From positions 1 to 64,000 of the forward strand of contig NZ_BPQG01000052.1 in the NCBI RefSeq assembly GCF_022179125.1: a stretch of DNA of 64,000 nt. The letters are read 5' to 3'. Source of the stretch: Methylobacterium cerastii (GTDB lineage: Bacteria > Pseudomonadota > Alphaproteobacteria > Rhizobiales > Beijerinckiaceae). The notes beneath the pieces are model-generated. The model did no database searches. It had not been told where the DNA came from and saw nothing but the letters and a program-made list of their open reading frames with translations. This document shows, piece after piece, positions 53,099 through 64,000 of the stretch (positions are counted from its first letter, which is position 1; every line of letters begins with the position of its first letter). The position numbers and the translations under genes were made by a program.

Positions 53099-54442
53099 AT
53101 GGAACTGCCGACCGTCGCGATCGTCGGACGGCCGAATGTCGGCAAGTCGACCCTGTTCAACCGCCTCGTGGGCAAGAAGCTGGCGCTGGTCGACGACCGC
53201 CCCGGCGTCACCCGCGACCGCCGCGAGGGCGACGTCGCCTTCGGCGGCCTGAACTTCCGCATCATCGACACCGCGGGCCTCGAGGAGGCCGATTCGGCGA
53301 CGCTGCTCGGCCGGATGCGGATGCAGACCGAGGCCGCGATCCTCGAAGCGGACGTAGTGCTGTTCGTCATCGACGCGCGCGCCGGCATCCTGCCCGCCGA
53401 CCAGCCCTTCGCCGAGTTGGTGCGCCGGGCCGGCTGCAAGGTGATCCTCATCGCCAACAAGGCCGAGGGCGGCGCCGGGATGGCCGGCGCCTACGAGTCG
53501 TTCCGCCTCGGCCTCGGCGACCCGATCCCGTTCTCGGCCGAGCACGGCGAGGGCATCGGCGAGCTGCACGAGGCGCTGAAGGAGAACCTGCCGGAATCCG
53601 ACGAGGACGAGGAGGACGACGACCCGCGCGGCAAGCCGCTCAAGGTCGCCATCGTCGGCCGCCCGAACGCCGGCAAGTCGACGCTGATCAACCGGATGCT
53701 CGGCGAGGACCGACTGCTCGTCGGCCCGGAGGCCGGCATCACCCGCGATTCGATCTCGCTCGATTGGGAGTGGCACGGCCGCCGGATCAAGCTGCACGAC
53801 ACCGCCGGCATGCGCCGCCGCGCCCGGATCGAGGACAAGCTCGAGAAGCTCGCGGTGTCGGACGGCATCCGCGCCGTGCGCTTCGCCGAGGTGGTGGTGG
53901 TGCTGCTCGACGCCACGATCCCGTTCGAGAAGCAGGACCTCACCATCGTCGACCTCGTCGAGAGCGAGGGCCGCTCCCTGGTGATCGGCCTCAACAAGTG
54001 GGACCTCGTCGCCGACCAGCCGGGCCTGCTCAAGACCCTGCGCGAGGATTGCACCCGGCTGCTGCCGCAGGTGCGCGGCGTCGCGGTGGTGCCGCTCTCG
54101 GGGCTCGCCGGCGACGGCCTCGACAAGCTGATGCAGGCCGTGATCAAGGCGGCGGATGTCTGGGATACCCGCATCTCGACGTCGCGGATCAACGACTGGC
54201 TCTCCGAGGCGACGCAGCGCAACCCGCCGCCGGCGGTGTCGGGCCGGCGCATCAAGATCCGCTACGCCACCCAGGTGAAGAGCCGCCCGCCGCACTTCGC
54301 GCTGTTCGGCAACCAGCTCAACGCCCTGCCGAAGAGCTACCAGCGCTACCTCACCAACTCCCTGCGCGAATCGTTCGACCTGCCGGGCACGCCGATCCGC
54401 TGGAGCCTGCGGACCTCGTCGAACCCGTTCGACAAGGGTTAG
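53099..54442 (+). CDS. der: Ribosome biogenesis GTPase Der
   Basis: Encodes 447 residues with two tandem GTPase domains: G1 motifs GRPNVGKST (about 10) and GRPNAGKST (about 186), DTAG and DTAGM switches, NKAE and NKWD specificity motifs, an acidic linker ([12 protein letters not shown]) and a C-terminal KH-like domain ([20 protein letters not shown]). Needed for assembly of the 50S subunit. Confidence 0.97.
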   Translation: MELPTVAIVGRPNVGKSTLFNRLVGKKLALVDDRPGVTRDRREGDVAFGGLNFRIIDTAGLEEADSATLLGRMRMQTEAAILEADVVLFVIDARAGILPADQPFAELVRRAGCKVILIANKAEGGAGMAGAYESFRLGLGDPIPFSAEHGEGIGELHEALKENLPESDEDEEDDDPRGKPLKVAIVGRPNAGKSTLINRMLGEDRLLVGPEAGITRDSISLDWEWHGRRIKLHDTAGMRRRARIEDKLEKLAVSDGIRAVRFAEVVVVLLDATIPFEKQDLTIVDLVESEGRSLVIGLNKWDLVADQPGLLKTLREDCTRLLPQVRGVAVVPLSGLAGDGLDKLMQAVIKAADVWDTRISTSRINDWLSEATQRNPPPAVSGRRIKIRYATQVKSRPPHFALFGNQLNALPKSYQRYLTNSLRESFDLPGTPIRWSLRTSSNPFDKG

Positions 54443-54443
54443 G

Positions 54444-55553
54444 TCACGCGCCGGTTCTCTTGCGAGAGTGAGAGATGGCACGGCGCAGGCGGTGCATGCC
54501 CCAGAACGCGCGGTGCCGGTGATGGCGCAGCCATTCCGTCGGCGTCAGTCGCCGGTGAAGGAACACGTGCGAGACGTAGCCCATCCGCGGCCCGGTGTTC
54601 TTCTCGCCCTTCGCGAGTTCGATGTCCGGCACGATGTCGCGCTGGAAGCACGTCAGGGTCCGGATGCCCTTGAGGTTCACGTTCATGACGATCGAGCGCG
54701 CGTAGTAGCTGAAGCGGTCGTAGAGCAGCACGTCGCGGGTGCGTTCGCTGGACGGGCTCGAGAAGCGCAGCGTCCCGTTCAGGGGGCCGTAGGTCGTCAT
54801 GACCGCGCGCACGTCGGCGCGGCGCCCGAGATCGATCGAGAGCGACGTGTTCTCGGGGATCGTCGCATAGTGCAGCGGGATGCCGTTCCGCTGCATCGCG
54901 AAGGGGCAGGAGCAGTCCGGCATCGCCACCAGCCTGAGGGGCGTGAACAGGCTCGGCAACGCCCGGTAGCGGTGGATGTAGGCCGCGCCGAAGCCGCGCC
55001 CGCGCACGAAGTCGTAGACCTGCCGCCCGTAGAGGTCGGCGCCGGCAGGCGTCACGTGGGTGCCGTCCTTCAGCCAGAGCGCGCGTTCTTCCGGGCCGGA
55101 TGCGGCCACGGGCCGGGCGAGATCGAGGATCGGGATACCGAGGCAGGCCTCGTAATCGTCGAGGAGGCCGGCGACCGTCTCCGACGTGTAGTCGACCCCG
55201 CCCTGATACAGATTGAGGAAGGCGACGGGCCGGCCGCGGCGGGCGGTCGCCGCGAGGATCTGGTCGAGGAAGAAGCTTAGCGCGCGGCGGTCGTAGTAGC
55301 GCACGTTGCCGGTGAACAATTCCAGCAGGACCCGATCGCAGGCGATCGTGTCGAGGATCTCATCGATCATGTAGGCGATGGCGTGGACGCTGTGCCCGCC
55401 CCAGCCGGATTTCAGGAAGACGAGGTCGGCCCCCTCCGCGGCGGCGCATTCGCCGGCCCGCTCCACGTAGCCGACCTCCTCGGTGACGCTGTAGCCGAGG
55501 CAGAGGACGCGCACGGGCGCAACGGGAGTCGCACCGGGCGACGGCACGCTCAC
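54444..55553 (-). CDS. SGNH/GDSL-type hydrolase-like protein
   Basis: Encodes 369 residues from GTG 55553, which overlaps the stop of the YbdK-type gene (GTGA). The N-terminal part has an SGNH-like start (VLCLGYSVTEEVGY, with Ser in GYS), a block III-like GNV and a DGTHVTPAG motif with the catalytic Asp/His. The C-terminal third is a separate beta-rich region. Carbohydrate or lipid esterase activity is plausible; coupling to the ligase gene is notable. Confidence 0.7.
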   Translation of the reverse strand: MSVPSPGATPVAPVRVLCLGYSVTEEVGYVERAGECAAAEGADLVFLKSGWGGHSVHAIAYMIDEILDTIACDRVLLELFTGNVRYYDRRALSFFLDQILAATARRGRPVAFLNLYQGGVDYTSETVAGLLDDYEACLGIPILDLARPVAASGPEERALWLKDGTHVTPAGADLYGRQVYDFVRGRGFGAAYIHRYRALPSLFTPLRLVAMPDCSCPFAMQRNGIPLHYATIPENTSLSIDLGRRADVRAVMTTYGPLNGTLRFSSPSSERTRDVLLYDRFSYYARSIVMNVNLKGIRTLTCFQRDIVPDIELAKGEKNTGPRMGYVSHVFLHRRLTPTEWLRHHRHRAFWGMHRLRRAISHSRKRTGA

Positions 55554-56674
55554 GCACCCCGCGTCGTTCGAGACAGCCAATCCACTACGGCGTCGAGGGC
55601 TTGGCGGTTGTTGAGGCCGGCTTCCCGTGCCGCCTCGAAGGCGGCGATCTGGCCGTCGGCGCTGGTGCCCTCGGTGGCGATGGTCCGGGCGTGGGCGACC
55701 TCGGCCGCGCAGCCTAAAGCCGCCGCATCCTCGGCGACGAGGTCGAGCACCGCCTCCAGTGCGTCGGCGAAGGGCAGGCCCGCCTCGCGCGTCTCGTCGA
55801 TCAGCTCGGCGCCGACGCCGCTGCGCTGGGTGCGCCACAGGTTCTCGTCGGCGAGCGCCCGCGAGACCCCGTCGAGGCCGGCGTTGAGGTCCGGCCGGCG
55901 CACCACGAGGCGCACGAGGCAGCGGAACAGGGCGGCGATGGTCAGCGCGTCGGCGAGCCGGGTGCAGCTGTCGGCGATGCGCAACTCCAGCGTCGGGAAC
56001 TTGATCGAGGGCCGCAGCGACCACCACAGGAAGCTCGCATCCTGGATCGACCCCGCCTCGGTCATGATCCGCACGTAGCGCGCGTAGGCCGCGGCGTCGG
56101 CGAAGAGTTCGGGCAGGCCGGTGCGCGGCAGCTCGCCGAAGGCGCTGAGGCGATAGGCGGCGAGCCCCGTGGGCTTGCCCTGCCAGAACGGCGAGGAAGC
56201 CGAGAGCGCGAACAGCAGCGGCTGGAACGGCAGCAGCCGGTTCATCAGGTCGACGCGCGCCTCCGGGTCCGGCACCTCGACGTGGACGTGCATGCCGCAG
56301 ATCAGGCTGCGCCGCCCGGCCAAGCCGACGTCGCGCAGGATGCCGCGGTAGCGGTCGCCCTTGGTCGGCAATTGCCGCGACCAGTCGGCCACCGGATGGG
56401 TGCCGGCGGCGAAGATCAGAAGCGCGTGCTCGGCGGCGAGGTCCGCGAGCGCCCCACGCTGCCGGGCGAGCGAATCTCTTGCTTCGGCGAAATCGGTGAC
56501 GGGCGGCGTGCAGACCTCGACCTGGCACTGCAGCAACTCGCGCCCCGCCTCGGGCAACCGTTCGGCCGCCTCGACATGGAACGGCTTGACCGAGCGCCGC
56601 GGCGTGCCGCGCGTCTCCGCGTCGGCCAGGAAGTACTCTTCTTCGATGCCGAAGCGGTAGCTCTCGGTGGTCAT
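55550..56674 (-). CDS. YbdK-type carboxylate-amine ligase (GCS2 family)
   Basis: Encodes 374 residues. It begins YRFGIEEEYFLADAETRGTP and contains QCQVEVCTPP, LICGMHVHVEVPDPEARVDL and PTLELRIADSCTRLAD, the glutamate-cysteine-ligase-2 fold used by YbdK to join an amino acid to glutamate-like substrates with ATP. Weak glutamate-cysteine ligase activity is known for E. coli YbdK. It forms an operon with the SGNH gene. Confidence 0.9.
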   Translation of the reverse strand: MTTESYRFGIEEEYFLADAETRGTPRRSVKPFHVEAAERLPEAGRELLQCQVEVCTPPVTDFAEARDSLARQRGALADLAAEHALLIFAAGTHPVADWSRQLPTKGDRYRGILRDVGLAGRRSLICGMHVHVEVPDPEARVDLMNRLLPFQPLLFALSASSPFWQGKPTGLAAYRLSAFGELPRTGLPELFADAAAYARYVRIMTEAGSIQDASFLWWSLRPSIKFPTLELRIADSCTRLADALTIAALFRCLVRLVVRRPDLNAGLDGVSRALADENLWRTQRSGVGAELIDETREAGLPFADALEAVLDLVAEDAAALGCAAEVAHARTIATEGTSADGQIAAFEAAREAGLNNRQALDAVVDWLSRTTRGA

Positions 56675-56732
56675 CGCATCCCTTCGCGTTCGGCACGTCC
56701 GCTGAAACGCGCCGGGTCCGCGAAGGATGCCG

Positions 56733-57140
56733 TCACCCGCGCAGCGCCCCGCCGACGAGCCAGGCCGGGTCGAACCAGCGGTCGGCGTCGCCGTCGTAGG
56801 GGAGGCGGGTCACGTCCCAGTTCTGGATGTACTTGGCGTAGACGTTCCAGACCGCGATGCCGCCGCCGACGAAGACGCGGCGGCCGGGATATCGCGCCAG
56901 CACCGCCTCCGGGTCCTCGTGCGAGCGGATCACGTCGATGGTGCGATCCTCGAACGCGAAGGCCGGCACCGAGGCCACCGTCTTCGGGCCGGCGATGAGC
57001 ACGTGGCCCATGGTCAGCGCGAAGAATCGCGTCACGTCCTCGACGAAGAGCGGATCGGTGTTGCCCTCCCAGGGGAGCTGGCCGTTCAGCCCGAGCTGGC
57101 CGCGCTGGCCGATCGCGCAGATGCAGCGCACGTCGATCAT
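56733..57140 (-). CDS. dmrA: DHFR-family reductase, probably dihydromethanopterin reductase
   Basis: Encodes only 135 residues, short for dihydrofolate reductase (about 160-170). DHFR-like parts: RCICAIGQRGQLGLNGQLPW, GHVLIAGPKTVASVP and GRRVFVGGGIAVWNVY. From memory this closely resembles DmrA of Methylobacterium extorquens, the final reductase of tetrahydromethanopterin synthesis needed for formaldehyde oxidation. A short DHFR is the alternative. Confidence 0.7.
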   Translation of the reverse strand: MIDVRCICAIGQRGQLGLNGQLPWEGNTDPLFVEDVTRFFALTMGHVLIAGPKTVASVPAFAFEDRTIDVIRSHEDPEAVLARYPGRRVFVGGGIAVWNVYAKYIQNWDVTRLPYDGDADRWFDPAWLVGGALRG

Positions 57141-57177
57141 CAGGATATCCGAATGGTGCGGGCGCCGTCCGGACCCG

Positions 57178-57924
57178 TCAGCGCGTCGCTTGCGGGGTCA
57201 GGATGCGGTCGGTCGGGAAGTCGTAGATGGTGCCGGAATCCGTCGATCCGGGGCTCGCCAGCCGGACGAAGTGCGGCGCGAGGTCTTCCGGCGTCCGCAG
57301 CGTCTCCGGGTCCTCGCCCGGCATCGCAGCGCGGCGCATGTCGGTGCGCAACGGTCCCGGATTGAGCAGCATCGCCTTGACGGCCGTAGTCGCGTTCTCG
57401 GCCGCGTAGGTCCGCACCAGGGCCTCGAGCGCCGCCTTGGACACGGAGTAGGGCCCCCAATAGGCCTTGCACTTGGAAGCCGCCCCGGAGGTGACGAAGA
57501 TCGCCCGGCCCGCATCCGACATCCGCAGCAGCGGGTCGAGCGAGCGGATCAGCCGCCAGTTCGCGGTGACGTTGACGTCCATCACCTGGCCCCACACCTT
57601 GGGGGTGATGTGGCCGATCGGCATGAGGTTGCCGAGGATGCCGGCGTTGCCGACGACGATGTCGAGGCGCTTCCAGCGGTCGTTGATCGCCGCGCCGAGC
57701 CGGTCGATGCCGTCGTAGTCGGTGAGGTCGAGGGGCACGAGGGTCGCGCTCGACCCGACCCGGCGGATCGCGTCGTCGAGCTCTTCCAGCGCGCCCTGCG
57801 TGCGCGCCACGGCGATGACGTGCGCGCCGGCTTCCGCGAGCGCGAGCGCCGCCGCACGGCCGATCCCGCGGGAGGCGCCGGTGACGACGGCGACGCGGCC
57901 GTCGAGGGTCTTGGTTTCGGTCAT
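57178..57924 (-). CDS. Short-chain dehydrogenase/reductase
   Basis: Encodes 248 residues. Cofactor motif TGASRGIGRAAALALAEAG, GNAGILG, the catalytic Ser in VTSGAAS and the YSVSKAALEALVRTYAAE motif. Close to YciK-type SDRs. It ends 38 bases before dmrA-like and starts ten bases after purF, so the three may be co-transcribed. Substrate unknown. Confidence 0.9.
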   Translation of the reverse strand: MTETKTLDGRVAVVTGASRGIGRAAALALAEAGAHVIAVARTQGALEELDDAIRRVGSSATLVPLDLTDYDGIDRLGAAINDRWKRLDIVVGNAGILGNLMPIGHITPKVWGQVMDVNVTANWRLIRSLDPLLRMSDAGRAIFVTSGAASKCKAYWGPYSVSKAALEALVRTYAAENATTAVKAMLLNPGPLRTDMRRAAMPGEDPETLRTPEDLAPHFVRLASPGSTDSGTIYDFPTDRILTPQATR

Positions 57925-57934
57925 GCGTGGACGG

Positions 57935-59413
<1,479 letters not shown>

Positions 59414-59597
59414 GGCCTGAGGTCGATCCCTGGTTGCCGTCCGCCGGAATGCCGCAAGGGGCCGCCCGGAGCGGATCCGCGCGGTCGGCCCGCGGCGCCG
59501 TCGTCAAGGCGTTATCTGAGCGCTCGCGGCATCGCAACCAAGCCGGATCGAACGCAGGTCAGGGTGACCGCGGCGACATAAGCATGCGGAGGCGGCC

Positions 59598-60206
59598 TCA
59601 GCGCCGCGGCGCGGGCACGGCCGGGGTGGTCGGACGCACCACCGGAGTCTCGGTCTCGGCCGGCGCGTCGACCGGCTCGTTCTGCGGGGTGTCGACCTTC
59701 GGCTTCTTGAACTGCTTGAGGAAGCCCTCCGGGTTCTCGGGCAGCTGTGCGACGAGCGCGTCGCCGGACTTCTCGAGCATCGGGCGGGTGCGCGCCTCGG
59801 CGGCCCAGGTCGGGACCTTGCCCTGGACCAGCCAGGACAGGAACACCCAGCCGATCACGCAGATCAGGAAGCCGCGGGCGGCGCCGAACAGGAAGCCGAG
59901 CGAGCGGTCGATCGCGCCGATGCGCGAATCGAGCACCACGTCGGAGATCTTCACGGTGATGATAGAGACGACGATGAGCGTGCCGAGGAAGATCGCCGCG
60001 ATCGAGGCGACGAGGGCCACGGTGTCGCTGGTCACGTGCTGCTTCACCGTCGGCAGCAGCATCGGATAGAGCGACCACGCCACCGCGGCGGCGGCGACCC
60101 AGGCGATGATCGCCAGCACCTCCCGCGTGACGCCGCGGACGGCCGCCAGCAGCGCGGAGATCACGACGATGCCGAGCACCACGAGGTCGAGGACGGAAAA
60201 CGGCAT
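59598..60206 (-). CDS. cvpA: CvpA-family membrane protein
   Basis: Encodes 202 residues from ATG 60206. Four membrane helices in the CvpA pattern ([76 protein letters not shown]) and a Pro/Thr-rich disordered tail. Placement next to purF is conserved in many bacteria. Role in envelope homeostasis by family. Confidence 0.92.
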   Translation of the reverse strand: MPFSVLDLVVLGIVVISALLAAVRGVTREVLAIIAWVAAAAVAWSLYPMLLPTVKQHVTSDTVALVASIAAIFLGTLIVVSIITVKISDVVLDSRIGAIDRSLGFLFGAARGFLICVIGWVFLSWLVQGKVPTWAAEARTRPMLEKSGDALVAQLPENPEGFLKQFKKPKVDTPQNEPVDAPAETETPVVRPTTPAVPAPRR

Positions 60207-60425
60207 CTGCGGGTTCGGATCGGATGGGGAGATGCCACGACGAAAGCGATGCGGTCTGCGGCTCCCCTGGGACCGCGCGCGCTTTATATCGCGGTGAAAC
60301 TCGGCCGTCACCCTCGGCGGCGACCGCCGGCCGCCGGAACCGCCGGTTGCAGACAGGCTTCTGCGGCTTGGTTGAAATCCACAACCCAGCGCGGATGGTT
60401 CGTCGAGCGGGATAGAGCCGGGCGC

Positions 60426-61865
60426 TCAATCCTCGTCTTCGTCGTGGGCTGTGTGGCGGCGCTTGCCCGAGCCGACCCGTCGCGGCCCGTTGGCGGCGAT
60501 TCCGGCCACGAGGTCGGCGATGTGGCGCAGCGACTCCGTCGCGAACGCCCGATCCACCGTCTCGCCGCGCCCCTGCGGGGTCATCGCCTTCGCGAAGCCG
60601 AGCTTCTGCGCCTCCTTGAGGCGTGCGCCGGCCTGCGCCACCGGCCGGATCGCGCCCGATAGGCCGATCTCGCCGAAATACACCGTCTCCGGCGGCAGCA
60701 CCGCGCCCGACAGGGACGAGACGAGGGCTGCCGCGACCGCCAGGTCCGCCGCAGGCTCGGAGATGCGCAGGCCCCCGGCGACGTTGAGGTAGACGTCGTG
60801 CGTGCCCAGCCGGATGCCGCCATGGGCTTCCAGCACCGCGAGCACCATCGAGAGCCGGTTCGGGTCCCAGCCGACGACGGCCCGGCGCGGCATGCCGAGC
60901 GACGAGGGCGCGACCAGCGCCTGGATCTCCACGAGCAGGGGGCGCGTGCCCTCCATCCCGGCGAAGACCGCGGTGCCGGCGGCCTGGTGGTCCCGGCCGG
61001 CCAGGAACAGGGCGGAGGGGTTCGGCACCTCGGCCAACCCCATGTCGGTCATCTCGAACACGCCGATCTCGTCGGTCGGCCCGAAGCGGTTCTTCACCGC
61101 CCGCAGGATGCGGAAGTGGTGGCCCTGGTCGCCCTCGAACGAGGCGACGGCGTCGACCATGTGCTCCACCACGCGCGGGCCGGCGATCTGCCCGTCCTTG
61201 GTGACGTGGCCGACGAGGATCACGGCCGTGCCCGTGGTCTTGGCGAAGCGGATGAGGGATTGCGCCGAGGAGCGCACCTGCGTGACCGTGCCGGGCGCCG
61301 ACTCGACGGTCTCGGTCCACATGGTCTGGATCGAGTCGATGATCGCGAGCGCGGGCGGGCGCCCCTGCGACAGGGTCTCGACGATGTCCTCGACGTTGGT
61401 CTCGGCGGCCAGCTCCACCGGGTGGCCCGACAGTCCGAGGCGCTCGGCGCGCAGGCGCACCTGCCCCACCGCCTCCTCGCCGGAGATGTAGGCGACGCGC
61501 TCGCCGGTCCCGGCCATGGCGGCCGAGGCCTGCATCAGCAGGGTCGACTTGCCGATGCCGGGATCGCCGCCGAGCAGGATCACCGAGCCGCGCACGAAGC
61601 CGCCGCCGGTGACGCGGTCGAGCTCGCCGATGCCGGACGGGATGCGCGGCGCCTCGCGGGCCTCGCCGGTCAGGCCTTCGAGGGGGAACACGCGCCCGCG
61701 GGCGCGGCCGGGCCGGGTCGCGGCCGGTCCCGATTGCGGGCCGGAGCCGCCGGGCGTCTCCTCGACGATCGTGTTCCAGCCGTTGCAGGCCTCGCAGCGC
61801 CCGCGCCAGCGGTTGTAGACCGCGCCGCAGGCCTGGCAGATGAAGGTCTGGTGGATCTTTGCCAT
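60426..61865 (-). CDS. radA: DNA repair protein RadA
   Basis: Encodes 479 residues from ATG 61865. Zinc finger CQACGAVYNRWRGRCEAC, RecA-like ATPase with Walker A GGDPGIGKSTL, the RadA-specific KNRFGPTDEIGVF, and a Lon-protease-like C-terminal domain (HDVYLNVAGGLRISEPAADL). RadA promotes branch migration in recombinational repair. The tail is unusually acidic/basic mixed (KRRHTAHDEDED). Confidence 0.96.
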   Translation of the reverse strand: MAKIHQTFICQACGAVYNRWRGRCEACNGWNTIVEETPGGSGPQSGPAATRPGRARGRVFPLEGLTGEAREAPRIPSGIGELDRVTGGGFVRGSVILLGGDPGIGKSTLLMQASAAMAGTGERVAYISGEEAVGQVRLRAERLGLSGHPVELAAETNVEDIVETLSQGRPPALAIIDSIQTMWTETVESAPGTVTQVRSSAQSLIRFAKTTGTAVILVGHVTKDGQIAGPRVVEHMVDAVASFEGDQGHHFRILRAVKNRFGPTDEIGVFEMTDMGLAEVPNPSALFLAGRDHQAAGTAVFAGMEGTRPLLVEIQALVAPSSLGMPRRAVVGWDPNRLSMVLAVLEAHGGIRLGTHDVYLNVAGGLRISEPAADLAVAAALVSSLSGAVLPPETVYFGEIGLSGAIRPVAQAGARLKEAQKLGFAKAMTPQGRGETVDRAFATESLRHIADLVAGIAANGPRRVGSGKRRHTAHDEDED

Positions 61866-61912
61866 GCGCTCGCGACGAATCAGCGGGTCCGGCTCCGTGG
61901 CGGAGGACGGCG

Positions 61913-62998
61913 TCAGCCCCCGATATACGTGCGAACGTAACGGGAACCCAGCCCCGTCAGGATCTCGTAGCCGATCGTGCCCGCGGCTTGTCCGACCGTA
62001 TCGACGTCGAGCGCGTCGCCGATCAGCGTGGAGACGCCGCCGCGCGCGGCCTCGGGCGCCTCGGTGACGTCGAGGATGATCAGGTCCATCGAGACGAGGC
62101 CGAGGATCGGACAAAGGATGCCGGCCACGAGCGCATGACCGCGGCCGCTCGCGGCACGGGGATAGCCGTCGGCGTAGCCGAGCGAGAGCGTCGCGAGGCG
62201 CCGGGGGGCGGGTGCGGTCCACCGCCCGTTGTAGCCGGCCTGCGCGCCGGCCTCGACGTGGCGGATCTGCAGGATCGTCGCCTCCAGCCGCACCACCGGC
62301 CGCATCGGGTTGGCGGCGCGATAGGGCGTCGGGTTGCCGCCGAACAGCGCGTAGCCCGGGCGCAGCAGGTCGTGATGCGTCGCCCCGTCGAGGAAGACGC
62401 CCGACGAGTTCGCGAGCGAGCCGGGAATGCCGGGGAACGCCGCGCGCACGCGTGCGAAGTCGGCGATCTGCCGGCCGTTGACCGGCTCCCCGGGCAGCTC
62501 GGCGCTGACGAGGTGGCTCATCACCAGGTCGATTCCGGCGGCCGCGATCCGCGGGTCGCCGGCGAGCGCCAACGCGTCCGGGACGGAGAGCCCGAGGCGG
62601 TTCATGCCGGTGTCGACGTGCAGCGCGGCGGCCCGCGTCCCGCCTCCGAAGGCGGCCCAATCGGACAGCTCCTGCACCGAGCCGAGCACCGGGCGAAGGT
62701 CCAGTGCCGCATAGGCCGGCATCGCGCCGGGCAGCAGCCCGTTCAGGACGTAGATCGCAGCCTCCGGCAGCGCATCCCGCACCCGTGCGGCCTCTCCGAG
62801 ATGCGCGACGAAGAACGTGCGGCAGCCGGCCGTCCACAGCGCCCGCACGACGGCGTCGGAGCCGCAGCCGTAGGCGTCGGCCTTCACCACCGCGGCGCAG
62901 GCGCGGCCCGGCGCCTCGGCCGCGAGCCGCCGCCAGTTCTCCGCGACGGCGCCGAGATCGACGGTGAGGCGGGCGCCGTGCCCGGTGGCATCTGTCAC
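61913..62998 (-). CDS. alr: Alanine racemase
   Basis: Encodes 361 residues from GTG 62998; ATG 63061 would add 21 residues of unlikely sequence. The PLP lysine is in VVKADAYGCG, and VDTGMNRLGLS, NSSGVFL, RPGYALFG and the second catalytic tyrosine in AGYNGRW are visible. Supplies D-alanine for peptidoglycan. It follows radA upstream on the same strand, a common alphaproteobacterial order. Confidence 0.94.
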   Translation of the reverse strand: MTDATGHGARLTVDLGAVAENWRRLAAEAPGRACAAVVKADAYGCGSDAVVRALWTAGCRTFFVAHLGEAARVRDALPEAAIYVLNGLLPGAMPAYAALDLRPVLGSVQELSDWAAFGGGTRAAALHVDTGMNRLGLSVPDALALAGDPRIAAAGIDLVMSHLVSAELPGEPVNGRQIADFARVRAAFPGIPGSLANSSGVFLDGATHHDLLRPGYALFGGNPTPYRAANPMRPVVRLEATILQIRHVEAGAQAGYNGRWTAPAPRRLATLSLGYADGYPRAASGRGHALVAGILCPILGLVSMDLIILDVTEAPEAARGGVSTLIGDALDVDTVGQAAGTIGYEILTGLGSRYVRTYIGG

Positions 62999-63192
62999 GG
63001 TGCTGTCTCGGGAAATCGTCGAGCTCCGAGGTTTTTGCCAAACGTGCGGTCGATTCGCCATGCGTGCGGGCGACCCGCAAGGCATGCCATTAACGCGCCA
63101 GCGGCCGGAAGGCACGGCGCCTGCAAGGCTGGGCTCCCGCCGACGCCGGAGCCGTCGGCGCGTCGAAGGCCCGCGAGGAAGGATCACCGAGA

Positions 63193-63510
63193 ATGGCGTT
63201 CGCCTGCACGATCCCGGCGATTCCCACCGTCCAGCAGGACGATGCGACGCTTCGCATCACCCGGTGGGACTTCGCCCCCGGCGCGGTGACCGGCTGGCAC
63301 GAGCACGGTTGGCCCTACTTCGTGGTGATGCTGGTGGCCGGGACGCTCCGGGTCCACGACGGCGAGAAGGTCGGCGAGACCGCGCTCGCCGCGGGGCAGG
63401 CCTACAGTCGCCCGGCCGGCATCCGCCACGACGTGATGAACGGCTCGGATCATCCGATCGCCTTCGTCGAGATCGAGGTGAAGCAGCCCGGTGCGCTGGT
63501 GACGCTGTAG
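63193..63510 (+). CDS. Small cupin protein
   Basis: Encodes 105 residues. A single cupin with the metal site TGWHEHGWPYFVVMLVAGTL and the second motif SRPAGIRHDVMNGSDHP. Function unknown; divergent from alr. Confidence 0.87.
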   Translation: MAFACTIPAIPTVQQDDATLRITRWDFAPGAVTGWHEHGWPYFVVMLVAGTLRVHDGEKVGETALAAGQAYSRPAGIRHDVMNGSDHPIAFVEIEVKQPGALVTL

Positions 63511-63519
63511 CGCAAACGC

Positions 63520-63984
63520 CTACGAGACCTCGGGTTCGGGCGGCCACGCGATCGCGCGGGTCATGATCGCCTCGTAGGGATACGGGCACGCGGCGGGGAA
63601 CACCGACTCGTCGAGGCCGGTCTCGCCTGCGGCCTCGATCCGAGCCCGGCGGTAGGCGCGAGCCAGGAATTGCGGAAGCAGCGGCACGAGGCTCGGGCAG
63701 TCCTCGATCCGTTCGGCGACCGAGAGGCGCTGCGTCTTGATCGAGGTGGCCCAGCCGCACGTGCGCCGCTGGGGCTGGTGATCCCATTTCAGCAGGTGAA
63801 GCAGGATCACGCGCAGGGCGCTCGTCAGGGCATGGTGTTCCGTGCGGGACAAGGCTTCGATCTCATCGGCGAGATGCGCGAGATCGAGGCGATCCCAGGT
63901 GCCCGCGCGCAGGTGCGCGGCCTGCTCCAGCGACCAGGCCGCGAGGTCGGCCTCGTATGCCGTTCCGGATCTCGGGCTCTCCAC
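63520..63984 (-). CDS. DUF29-family protein
   Basis: Encodes 154 residues, complete within the window. DUF29 features: YEADLAAWSLEQAAHLRAGT, LDLAHLADEIEALSRTEHHA, LLHLLKWDHQPQRRTCGWAT and the end FPAACPYPYEAIM. The family is common in Alphaproteobacteria and Cyanobacteria; function unknown. It converges on the cupin gene. Confidence 0.9.
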   Translation of the reverse strand: MESPRSGTAYEADLAAWSLEQAAHLRAGTWDRLDLAHLADEIEALSRTEHHALTSALRVILLHLLKWDHQPQRRTCGWATSIKTQRLSVAERIEDCPSLVPLLPQFLARAYRRARIEAAGETGLDESVFPAACPYPYEAIMTRAIAWPPEPEVS

Positions 63985-64000
63985 GCGTCTCGGCGCCGCC

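Overview
The window is high-GC DNA from an alphaproteobacterium, most likely a member of the Methylobacteriaceae (Methylobacterium or Methylorubrum). This rests on gene content: a short DHFR-family protein that looks like dihydromethanopterin reductase DmrA, a metX-metW pair, an alphaproteobacterial SWIB protein, a chorismate mutase/HisC/TyrC cluster, CsbD and DUF883 stress proteins, and a tRNA-Arg(CCU) split by a group I intron, a known alphaproteobacterial arrangement. Nothing was searched; all identifications come from motifs and remembered family sequences.

Left edge (1-3086): an accessory island. A 76-base palindrome sits at the very edge. It is followed by about eleven very short, mostly overlapping plus-strand genes of phage type with no recognisable products, and the island ends in a 46-base 3' fragment of a tRNA-Pro(CGG) gene, which I read as an attachment site. 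The integrase and the intact tRNA copy would lie left of the window. An AT-rich, gene-poor strip (3087-3562) follows.

Sulfur region (3563-16764): a family 2 encapsulin shell gene with an inserted cNMP-binding domain overlaps a cysteine desulfurase carrying a roughly 290-residue low-complexity N-terminal extension, which is the expected shell-loading segment. Beside them are serine O-acetyltransferase (cysE), a small unknown gene and a divergent pair of YeeE/YedE-type sulfur transporter genes. After a Pit/DUF47 phosphate pair comes a MetQ-MetQ-MetN-MetI ABC system, overlapping a flavin monooxygenase of the NtaA/DmoA type. Together they suggest uptake of a sulfur compound, cysteine synthesis and encapsulated sulfur mobilisation.

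Middle (16781-38560): a YdcZ/MarR pair; a run of CsbD/DUF883-type stress proteins; a PAS-LuxR regulator; the intron-containing tRNA-Arg; an SNase-like protein; an M48 protease lipoprotein; a GST; an ABC exporter; two MFS transporters; two PRC-barrel proteins; a MITE-like element; a SWIB protein; an SDR; a hydrolase; and an Xre/RES toxin-antitoxin pair.

Right part (38644-63984): mostly housekeeping genes. These are metX-metW, chorismate mutase/hisC/tyrC, a tightly overlapping nrdR-ribD-ribE operon with two small membrane proteins behind it, glyA, a candidate nuclease-toxin/immunity pair, NnrU, a YfgM-like protein, der, a YbdK ligase with an SGNH protein, dmrA-like, an SDR, purF, cvpA, radA and alr, ending with a cupin and a DUF29 protein.
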